A stretch of DNA of 64,000 nt from Streptomyces klenkii (lineage in GTDB: Bacteria > Actinomycetota > Actinomycetes > Streptomycetales > Streptomycetaceae). Location of the stretch: assembly GCF_003626645.1 (NCBI RefSeq), contig NZ_RBAM01000007.1:372001-436000 (forward strand). Direction: 5' to 3'. Made by a program: the position numbers and the translations under genes. How positions within the stretch are numbered: position 1 is the stretch's first letter; the number at the start of each line of letters is the position of its first letter. Below, piece after piece: positions 39,703 to 45,790 of this stretch. The notes beneath the pieces were generated by a model, which had not been told where the DNA came from, ran no database searches, and was given only the letters and a program-made list of their open reading frames with translations.

Positions 39703-41298
39703 GTGACTCATGCACAGGGCAGCCCCCGCGCCGCACGCAGCGGTGCGGCGGAAGCACCGCCGTACGACCCGTTCGACCCGTACAGCCCGTACGCCGCTCA
39801 CGACCCGTACGACCCGCACGATCCGTACTTCGCCGGGCGCTACGACGACGGTCGTTACGGTGACGGCCGCGGTCCTTACGGTGACGGCCCGTACGGCGGC
39901 GGCGACGGCCAGTACGACGGCGGTCGCTACGACCTCTACGCCGCCTACGCCGCCCCCGCCGGGCCCGCAGGGTCCCACCCGATATACGAACCGGTCCCCG
40001 CCCCCGAGGCGCCCTACGACGCACCGCCGCCGTACCTGCCGCGCCAGCCGCTCACCAGGGACGCGTACGCGGCCGGGCAGGTCGTCGCGGGTGAGGTCGT
40101 CTCAGAGGTGGCCGCGGTCCCCGAGGCCGCCCCGGAAGCCCCCCGCTCCGCCCCCGAGCGCCGCTCCGGCGGCCGCGGCCGCAAGCGCCCCGGCGACCGC
40201 CCCGACGCCCTCCGCAAGCTCCTCCCGCAGGCCCTCGTCGTCGCCTTCCTCGCCGGCGGCACGTCCGCGTTCGTCGCCGACGACAAGACCGTCCGCCTCA
40301 CCGTCGACGGCCGCGAGCGCGTCCTGCACACCTTCGCCGACGACGTCGACGAGCTCCTCGCCGACCAGGGCATGGCCCTCGGCGAGCACGACGACGTCTC
40401 ACCCGGCCACGGCCACGACCTCACCCGCGGCGACGAGATCCACGTCCGCTACGGCCGCCCCCTCGCCCTCACCCTCGACGGCGAGCACCGCCGCATGTGG
40501 ACCACCGCCCGCACCGTCGACGGCGCCCTGCGCCAGCTCGGCGTCCGCGCCGAAGGCGCCTACCTGTCCGCCGCCCGCTCCGCCCCCATCAGCCGCGAAG
40601 GCCTCGACCTCGACGTCCGTACGGAGCGCACCGTCACCTTCATGGCCGACGGCCGCGAACGCACCATCCGCACCAACGCCGCCACCGTCCACGAAGCCGT
40701 CGAACAGGCCGGCATCTCCCTGCACGGCGAGGACACCACCTCCGTCGACCCCGACAGCTTCCCCCGCGAAGGCCAGACGATCTCCGTCATGCGGATCACC
40801 GGCAGCGAGGAGGTCCGCGAGGAGCCCATCGACTTCACCACCGAGCGCCACGACGACCCCGAGCTCTTCAAGGGCACCGAGGTCGTCTCCCAGCGCGGCG
40901 AGAAGGGCGTCGAACGCATCACGTACGCGCTGCGCACCGTCAACGGCGTCAAGCAGAAGCCGCGCCGCGTCGCGTCCGAGACCGTGCGGGAGCCCCGCAC
41001 CCAGATCGTCCGCGTCGGCACCAAGGCCCGGCCCGTCTCCGTCCAGAGCGTCAGCGGGGACGGCCTGAACTGGGACGGCCTCGCCCAGTGCGAGGCCGGC
41101 GGCCGCCCCGACGCCGTCGATCCGTCCGGCACGTACGGCGGCCTGTACCAGTTCGACGTGCACACCTGGAGGTCCCTGGGCGGCAGCGGCCGGCCGCAGG
41201 ACGCGCCCGCCTCCGAGCAGACGCTGCGGGCCAAGAAGCTGTACGTCAGCCGGGGGGCGAGCCCGTGGCCCGTGTGCGGCCGTAAACTTCACGGGTGA
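39703..41298 (+). CDS. rpfB: Resuscitation-promoting factor RpfB (DUF348 x3, G5, transglycosylase)
   Basis: 531 residues, GTG 39703 with AGGGGAGCG upstream. A long cytoplasmic N-terminus is rich in Asp-Pro-Tyr repeats (YDPFDPYSPYAAHDPYDPHD). One TM helix follows (LLPQALVVAFLAGGTSAFVA, about 180-200), then three DUF348 repeats (VRLTVDGRERVLHTFADDVD; LALTLDGEHRRMWTTARTVD; VTFMADGRERTIRTNAATVH), a G5 domain (RITGSEEVREEPIDFTTERH), and the C-terminal Rpf lysozyme-like domain with catalytic Glu in GLAQCEAGGRPDAVDPSGTY. Rpf proteins cleave peptidoglycan during spore germination and outgrowth. The Tyr-rich leader is longer than in mycobacterial RpfB. The stop overlaps the ksgA start. Confidence 0.93.
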   Translation: MTHAQGSPRAARSGAAEAPPYDPFDPYSPYAAHDPYDPHDPYFAGRYDDGRYGDGRGPYGDGPYGGGDGQYDGGRYDLYAAYAAPAGPAGSHPIYEPVPAPEAPYDAPPPYLPRQPLTRDAYAAGQVVAGEVVSEVAAVPEAAPEAPRSAPERRSGGRGRKRPGDRPDALRKLLPQALVVAFLAGGTSAFVADDKTVRLTVDGRERVLHTFADDVDELLADQGMALGEHDDVSPGHGHDLTRGDEIHVRYGRPLALTLDGEHRRMWTTARTVDGALRQLGVRAEGAYLSAARSAPISREGLDLDVRTERTVTFMADGRERTIRTNAATVHEAVEQAGISLHGEDTTSVDPDSFPREGQTISVMRITGSEEVREEPIDFTTERHDDPELFKGTEVVSQRGEKGVERITYALRTVNGVKQKPRRVASETVREPRTQIVRVGTKARPVSVQSVSGDGLNWDGLAQCEAGGRPDAVDPSGTYGGLYQFDVHTWRSLGGSGRPQDAPASEQTLRAKKLYVSRGASPWPVCGRKLHG

Positions 41299-42176
41299 GC
41301 TCCAGCCCCAGCACAGACGAGTCCGGTCCCGGCGCACTGCTCGGCCCCGCCGACATCCGCGAGCTGGCCGCAGCCCTCGGCGTACGTCCGACGAAGCAGC
41401 GCGGCCAGAACTTCGTGATCGACGCCAACACGGTCCGGCGCATCGTCCGCACCGCGGAGGTCCGGCCCGACGACGTCGTCGTCGAGGTCGGCCCCGGCCT
41501 GGGGTCGCTGACCCTCGCCCTGCTGGAGGCCGCCGACCGGGTCGTCGCCGTCGAGATCGACGACGTGCTGGCGGGGGCGCTCCCGTCGACGATCGCGGCG
41601 CGCATGCCTGAGCGGGCGGGCCGTTTCTCGCTCGTGCACAGCGATGCGATGCACGTGCAGGAGCTTCCGGGGCCCGCCCCTACGGCGCTCGTGGCCAACC
41701 TTCCGTACAACGTCGCCGTGCCGGTGCTGCTGCACATGCTCGATCGTTTCCCGAGCATCGAGCGGACGCTGGTGATGGTCCAGGCCGAGGTCGCGGACCG
41801 GCTCGCCGCCCGGCCCGGCAACAAGGTCTACGGCGTGCCGTCCGTGAAGGCGAACTGGTACGCGGAGGTCAAGCGGGCGGGTTCGATCGGCCGGAACGTG
41901 TTCTGGCCGGCGCCGAACGTCGACTCGGGTCTGGTGTCGCTCGTACGCCGCGACAAGCCGATCGAGACGACCGCGACCAAGGACGAGGTCTTTGCGGTTG
42001 TGGACGCCGCGTTCGCACAGCGGCGCAAGACGCTGCGGGCCGCGCTGGCCGGCTGGGCCGGTTCGGCGGCGGCTGCGGAGGCGGCGCTGGTCGCGGCCGG
42101 GATCTCGCCGCAGGCGCGGGGCGAGGCGCTGACGGTGTACGAGTTCGCGGCGATCGCGGAGAACAAGCCGGCGTAG
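41295..42176 (+). CDS. rsmA: 16S rRNA dimethyladenosine transferase KsgA/RsmA
   Basis: 293 residues, GTG overlapping the rpfB stop (GTGA). SAM-dependent fold: RPTKQRGQNFVIDANTVRRI, VVEVGPGLGSLTLALLE (motif I), VVAVEIDDVLAGAL, LVANLPYNVAVPVL (catalytic NLPY), and the C-terminal helical domain FAQRRKTLRAALAGW. It dimethylates A1518 and A1519 in helix 45 of 16S rRNA. The rpfB-ksgA-ispE order is a conserved actinobacterial block, here interrupted after ksgA by a repeat, a possible RNA and a small ORF. Confidence 0.96.
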   Translation: MSSSPSTDESGPGALLGPADIRELAAALGVRPTKQRGQNFVIDANTVRRIVRTAEVRPDDVVVEVGPGLGSLTLALLEAADRVVAVEIDDVLAGALPSTIAARMPERAGRFSLVHSDAMHVQELPGPAPTALVANLPYNVAVPVLLHMLDRFPSIERTLVMVQAEVADRLAARPGNKVYGVPSVKANWYAEVKRAGSIGRNVFWPAPNVDSGLVSLVRRDKPIETTATKDEVFAVVDAAFAQRRKTLRAALAGWAGSAAAAEAALVAAGISPQARGEALTVYEFAAIAENKPA

Positions 42177-42214
42177 CGGGGCGGGGCCGGGCCCCGGTGG
42201 TGGGTGCCGGTGGC

Positions 42215-42339
42215 GGGGGCTCCGGGGTGGGGGTCCGGGGCCGTATATTTACGGGCCCGTTGCCGCGAACGTCGAGGGCGCCCCGGTATTGGGCCCACAA
42301 ATACACGTCAGCGCCCCGGACCCCCACCCCTGCGCCCCC
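42215..42339 (+). repeat. 125-bp palindromic element, copy A
   Basis: Starts 38 bp after the ksgA stop. By direct comparison it matches the reverse complement of 45485-45609 at 123 of 125 positions. Each copy is itself an imperfect palindrome: GGGGTGGGGGTCCGGGGC near one end faces its complement near the other, and CGTATATTTACGGGCCC faces the complement of CGTGTATTTGTGGGCCC. It is AT-rich in part and GC-rich at the ends, like a miniature inverted-repeat element. Confidence 0.85.
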
Positions 42340-42534
42340 ACCACCTCCCGCCGTCTTCCGGCCGGTGCGTACGCCGTACGGCAGCGGAGCAGCGGCGGCG
42401 AGCAGTGTGGCCTATAGACGCGTCCAGGCACGCACAAACAGCTGAACCTCGCCCAAGCTGATGAACGGCTGATCCCCGACCCGCGCCGGGTCAGTAACGT
42501 CGGACACGGCGCGCCACGGTGTGCCTCCCCTCAA

Positions 42535-42642
42535 GGCGCCTCCCTCATGGATCGTCTCCGGGTCCCGTCCCCTCGGGGCCCGGCCCGAACCGAAGAAAAA
42601 CCGTCGACCGGGAATCTCGACGGTTGATCTGAGGGAGGCGCC
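42535..42642 (+). ncRNA. Candidate structured leader RNA sequestering a ribosome site
   Basis: The ends pair as GGCGCCTCCCTCA (42535-42547) plus GATC (42550-42553) with GATC plus TGAGGGAGGCGCC (42626-42642), a 17-bp stem with a 2-nt bulge. Inside are a P2 hairpin (CCGGG 42558-42562 with CCCGG 42579-42583) and a perfect 9-bp P3 hairpin (AACCGTCGA 42599-42607 with TCGACGGTT 42617-42625), giving a three-way junction. The closing stem contains the GGGAGG ribosome site of the small ORF at 42644. No known riboswitch class was recognised. An alternative explanation is a mobile palindrome. Confidence 0.5.
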
Positions 42643-42643
42643 G

Positions 42644-42730
42644 ATGGGGCGTCACGGGAAGTCGAAGCCGTCACTCCGGCAGCGCGCCGAGGACCTTCTG
42701 GTCCGGATCGCGGGGAAGCTGGGGAGGTGA
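42644..42730 (+). CDS. Small 28-residue basic ORF downstream of structured leader
   Basis: ATG 42644 is preceded by GGGAGG at an ideal distance. The product would be MGRHGKSKPSLRQRAEDLLV...GKLGR, strongly basic with one amphipathic helix. It could be a leader peptide or a small membrane- or RNA-binding protein. The ribosome site lies inside the stem of the preceding structure, so translation would depend on RNA folding. It is too short to be sure it is coding; conservation is needed. Confidence 0.4.
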   Translation: MGRHGKSKPSLRQRAEDLLVRIAGKLGR

Positions 42731-42743
42731 TTCAAGGGGTGAC

Positions 42744-42850
42744 CTGAGCCCCGAGTTACGAGGCTCAGGACAGTAACCCTGTACTGACTTCCGGGCTCCC
42801 GCCCATTGCGGTTCCCAGCCCTTGGGCGGGGGCTTACGTGACCCCCACGG
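42744..42850 (+). other. Further hairpins between small ORF and ispE
   Basis: CCTGAGCC (42744-42751) pairs with GGCTCAGG (42763-42770) across an 11-nt loop. CAGTA-ACCCTG-TACTG (42772-42787) forms a second short hairpin, and CCCGCCCA pairs with TGGGCGGG (8 bp, about 42798-42832) around a 17-nt loop. Together these make the 225-nt interval before ispE a structured, possibly attenuator-like leader. No T-run is present. Confidence 0.4.
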
Positions 42851-42955
42851 TAGCGGAAACCCGTGCCTCGGGGACATGGCCGACTCCGATCTCGTGACGA
42901 CTCGGCCGTACGATCGGGATGCCCGCTATCATCCCCACCCCGAGGAGCCCGCTCC

Positions 42956-43855
42956 GTGTCCGTGACCGTTCGCGTTCCCGCCAAGGTCAACGTCCAGCTC
43001 GCGGTCGGCCCGCTGCGGCCTGACGGCTTCCATGACCTGGCCAATGTGTTTCTGGCGGTCGGTCTGTACGACGTGGTGACGGTGACGGCTGCCGATGAGC
43101 TGCGGGTGACCTGTTCGGGGCCGGACGCGGACAAGGTTCCGCTGGATCCTTCTAATCTGGCGGCTCGGGCGGCGCTGGCCCTGGCCGCGCGGCACGGGCG
43201 CGAAGCGAACGTCCACATCCACATCGAGAAGGACATCCCCGTCGCGGGCGGCATGGCGGGCGGCAGCGCGGACGGCGCGGCCGCGCTGGTCGCGTGCGAC
43301 GAGCTGTGGGGCACGGGCGCCTCGCGCGAGGAGCTCCTGGAGATCTGCGCCGAGCTGGGCAGCGACGTGCCGTTCAGCCTGGTGGGTGGCGCCGCGCTGG
43401 GCCGGGGGAGGGGCGAGCTCCTGACGCCGGTCGAGACGGGCGGCAGCTTCTGGTGGGTGTTCGCGGTTGCGGATGGCGGTTTGTCGACCCCGGCCGTGTA
43501 CGGGGAGTGCGACCGCCTGCGGGGCGACGCGTTCGTTCCGGCGCCGGACCCGTCTCCTGAGCTGATGGAGGCTCTGCGGACGGGAGACGCGGTCGCGCTG
43601 GCGGGCGCCGTGGCCAACGACCTCCAGGCGGCGGCCGTCTCGCTGCGGCCGTCCCTGGCGGAGACGCTGACGGCCGGTACGGAGGCGGGCGCGCTGGCGG
43701 CGATGGTGTCCGGTTCCGGCCCGACGACGGCGTTCCTGGTGAGTGACGAGGCGGAGGCGGAAAAGGTCGCGGAGGCGCTGCGGGCGTCCGGTACGTGCCG
43801 GGCCGTCCGGGTGGCCGCGGGGCCGGTGCCCGGGGCGACGGTCACTGTCGGTTAG
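42956..43855 (+). CDS. ispE: 4-(cytidine 5'-diphospho)-2-C-methyl-D-erythritol kinase IspE
   Basis: 299 residues, GTG 42956 with GAGGAG upstream. GHMP kinase: VRVPAKVNVQLAVGPLRPDG with the catalytic Lys-Asn, the ATP loop DIPVAGGMAGGSADGAAALV, and a C-terminal MVSGSGPTTAFLV. It phosphorylates CDP-methylerythritol in the non-mevalonate isoprenoid pathway. A TATCAT sequence at 42927-42932 could be a -10 box, so ispE may have its own promoter rather than depending on the structured RNA upstream. Confidence 0.95.
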   Translation: MSVTVRVPAKVNVQLAVGPLRPDGFHDLANVFLAVGLYDVVTVTAADELRVTCSGPDADKVPLDPSNLAARAALALAARHGREANVHIHIEKDIPVAGGMAGGSADGAAALVACDELWGTGASREELLEICAELGSDVPFSLVGGAALGRGRGELLTPVETGGSFWWVFAVADGGLSTPAVYGECDRLRGDAFVPAPDPSPELMEALRTGDAVALAGAVANDLQAAAVSLRPSLAETLTAGTEAGALAAMVSGSGPTTAFLVSDEAEAEKVAEALRASGTCRAVRVAAGPVPGATVTVG

Positions 43856-43904
43856 GCTCTGCGATTCCGCGCCCGGGAGGGGCGCCTGAATCGGGGGTTA
43901 CACC

Positions 43905-44315
43905 GTGGCGACTCCGCCGCCGTACCAGCAGCAGAATCCGTACCAGCAGCAGCCACCCGCGTACGGCTATGCCGCGCCCGGGCCTGCGCCTGCGCCCATG
44001 TTCGGGGGGCCGTCGTGCCGCATGTGCGGCGGGTTCCCCGCCGTCGAGGCGACGGTCCGGCAGCACCAGGGATTCCTCATCATGATGCGGTTCCTGCACG
44101 TGCGGGGGCCGTTCTGCCGCAACTGCGGGTTGGCCGTGGTCCGCGACATGACGGGCAAGACGCTGTGGCAGGGCTGGTGGAGCCCGGTCTCGCTGGTGAT
44201 CTTCACGCCCTTCACGCTGATCTGGAACATGGTCGTGAAGTCGAAGCTGGAGAAGCTCTCGCCGCCCACGCCTGGGCAGATGCCCAACCAGGGCTCCGGC
44301 CAGCAGTGGCTGTAA
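43905..44315 (+). CDS. Zinc-ribbon membrane protein of unknown function
   Basis: 136 residues, GTG 43905. An N-terminal Gln/Pro/Tyr-rich segment (PPPYQQQNPYQQQPPAYGYA) precedes a zinc ribbon with two CxxC pairs (SCRMCGG and FCRNCGLAVV), then one or two hydrophobic stretches (TLWQGWWSPVSLVIFTPFTL). This composition is common in actinobacterial membrane proteins with Gln/Pro-rich cytoplasmic tails. No catalytic role can be given. It follows ispE by 49 nt. Confidence 0.75.
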   Translation: MATPPPYQQQNPYQQQPPAYGYAAPGPAPAPMFGGPSCRMCGGFPAVEATVRQHQGFLIMMRFLHVRGPFCRNCGLAVVRDMTGKTLWQGWWSPVSLVIFTPFTLIWNMVVKSKLEKLSPPTPGQMPNQGSGQQWL

Positions 44316-44370
44316 GTTCCCCCGTTCACCCGTTCGGGGAGTAGTTCTTCGAGTCCGGCGTGTTCGCACC

Positions 44371-44408
44371 TTGCCCGCCTTAGCGTCCCTTGCTACCGAC
44401 AGAGGTAG
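44371..44408 (+). promoter_or_regulatory. Promoter and operator of the XRE/DUF397 locus
   Basis: A -35 box TTGCCC (44371-44376) and -10 box TACCGA (44394-44399) are 17 bp apart. An inverted repeat CTACC-GACAGA-GGTAG (44393-44408) overlaps the -10 box. Similar CTACC/GGTAG operators precede XRE-DUF397 loci, so autorepression by the XRE protein is likely. Confidence 0.6.
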
Positions 44409-44428
44409 GCAGAAGGGCGGGATGCCGG

Positions 44429-45238
44429 ATGGAAGCACGACCCGATGCGCCGATGGCCTGGCGGCTGTGCGGGAACCAGATCAAGCTGTGGCGCCAGGCC
44501 GCGGGCGTCAGCCGTGAGGAACTGGCGGCGGAAGCGGGGTACGGGGTCGAGGCCGTCCGGTCCATGGAAATGGGCCGACGGAGGCCGAGCCAGCACCTGC
44601 TGCGGGTCGCGGACAGCATGTTCGGCGCGAACGGAAAGCTGGAGTCGACGCACCAGTACTTGGAGCCGGATCGGGCTCTCGTACGCACGGCGGAGTACAT
44701 GGCGATCGAGGCCGAAGCGGTCGCTATGGACTGGTACGAGGTGCTGCTCATCCCCGGCCTTCTTCAAACCGAAGAGTATGCGCGTGTGCTCATGGCCAGC
44801 CACTGCCCTCCAGTCAGCGACGAGACCGTCGAAGTACGAGTCGTCGCACGAATGGAACGCCAGAAACTCCTGGAGAAGAAAACGACGTTGTTCAGCTTCG
44901 TGATCCACGAGGCCGCGTTGAGGAGTTTGGTGGGTGGCCGCGAGGTGATGAAGAGGCAGCTCAACCGTCTTCTGGAAGTGGGCGAGTTGCGCAATGTGTC
45001 CATCCAGGTGCTGCCCAACGGGCGAGGCGCCACCCCTGGGCTGGTAGGCGGGTTCGTCCTGCTGGAGACTTCTGAGCATAGGCACTACTGCTACGGGGAG
45101 ACGCAGGTAGGCAGCATGTTGCATGCGGACCCCGAGAGGGTGAGCGCCCTTATGAAGCGGCATGCCGTGATCCGTATGCATGCTCTCGATGAAGTGGAAT
45201 CGGCCCGATTTATCAGAGAGGTGGCAGAAGAGTTGTGA
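44429..45238 (+). CDS. XRE-family regulator with DUF5753 (WhiJ-like)
   Basis: 269 residues from ATG 44429. The N-terminal XRE helix-turn-helix is CGNQIKLWRQAAGVSREELA, then EAGYGVEAVRSMEMGRRRPS. The C-terminal half is DUF5753, with YEVLLIPGLLQTEEYARVLM and the recurring ISIQVLPNGRGATPG. Streptomyces carry dozens of such genes, each usually followed by a DUF397 partner, as here. Members such as WhiJ affect development and secondary metabolism. Slightly lower GC than neighbours and a position between two copies of the 125-bp element suggest a mobile locus. Confidence 0.88.
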   Translation: MEARPDAPMAWRLCGNQIKLWRQAAGVSREELAAEAGYGVEAVRSMEMGRRRPSQHLLRVADSMFGANGKLESTHQYLEPDRALVRTAEYMAIEAEAVAMDWYEVLLIPGLLQTEEYARVLMASHCPPVSDETVEVRVVARMERQKLLEKKTTLFSFVIHEAALRSLVGGREVMKRQLNRLLEVGELRNVSIQVLPNGRGATPGLVGGFVLLETSEHRHYCYGETQVGSMLHADPERVSALMKRHAVIRMHALDEVESARFIREVAEEL

Positions 45239-45417
45239 GCACCGAACCGGCCTGGTTCAAGTCCAGCTACAGCGGGTCCGAGGGCAGCTTGTGTGTCGAA
45301 GTCGCCATCCTCCCCCTGGCCATACGAATACGCGACTCCAAACACAGAAGCGGGCCCCAACTCGCCGTAGGCGCCCCCGCCTGGAAGGCTTTCGTGGGCC
45401 ACGTAACCATCGTCTGA
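45235..45417 (+). CDS. DUF397 protein, partner of the XRE regulator
   Basis: 60 residues, GTG overlapping the XRE stop (GTGA). It has the DUF397 pattern: WFKSSYSGSEGSLCVEVAIL, then IRIRDSKHRSGPQLAVGAPA and AFVGHV. In WhiJ-type systems the small protein is thought to counteract the DNA-binding partner. The motif that normally reads GGNCVEVA is here GSLCVEVA, and the stretch after it contains LPLAIRIRDSK, within normal variation. Confidence 0.85.
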   Translation: MSTEPAWFKSSYSGSEGSLCVEVAILPLAIRIRDSKHRSGPQLAVGAPAWKAFVGHVTIV

Positions 45418-45484
45418 TCTCCAGCCGAGAGACAGGCCGCTGGCCCCGCATGCGATGGGAGCCCACAACGGGCGGGAGGGGGCC

Positions 45485-45609
45485 GGGGGCGCAGGGGTGG
45501 GGGTCCGGGGCGCTGACGTGTATTTGTGGGCCCAATACCGGGGCACCCTCGACATTCGCGGCAACGGGCCCGTAAATATACGGCCCCGGACCCCCACCCC
45601 GGAGCCCCC
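45485..45609 (-). repeat. 125-bp palindromic element, copy B
   Basis: The reverse complement of copy A (42215-42339) with two mismatches in 125 positions. It lies 67 bp after the DUF397 gene and is followed directly by a tandem-repeat tract. Because the copies are inverted, recombination between them would flip the 3.1-kb segment that holds ispE and the XRE locus. Confidence 0.85.
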
Positions 45610-45625
45610 GGCCCCCGGAGCCCCC

Positions 45626-45697
45626 GGCCCCCGGCACCCACCCGGCCCCCGGCACCCACCCGGCCCCCGGCACCCACCCGGCCCCCGGCACCCACCC
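45626..45697. repeat. Four perfect 18-bp tandem repeats
   Basis: Unit GGCCCCCGGCACCCACCC repeats four times without error (45626-45643, 45644-45661, 45662-45679, 45680-45697). Degenerate units continue on both sides, and the same composition extends into the right end of copy B. The number of units may vary between strains. It lies upstream of the permease promoter. Confidence 0.85.
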
Positions 45698-45777
45698 GGC
45701 ACCGGGCCCACCCGGGTAGGGCTATCCCCACCCCGGAGACGCCCGCTGCTCCCATGGGGCGAGCGCGCCCCGCTCCC

Positions 45778-45783
45778 TAGCGT
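45778..45783 (+). promoter_or_regulatory. Candidate -10 box for leaderless permease transcript
   Basis: TAGCGT ends 7 nt before GTG 45791. There is no ribosome binding site before GTG 45791 or ATG 45794. It fits the TANNNT pattern of leaderless promoters. Confidence 0.45.
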
Positions 45784-45790
45784 GAACCCA

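Noticed and set aside
42215..42339. A peptide (GADVYLWAQYRG...) readable from both copies of the 125-bp element
   Set aside because: Both differences between the copies change amino acids in that frame, no ribosome site precedes it, and the palindrome makes open frames on both strands likely by chance.
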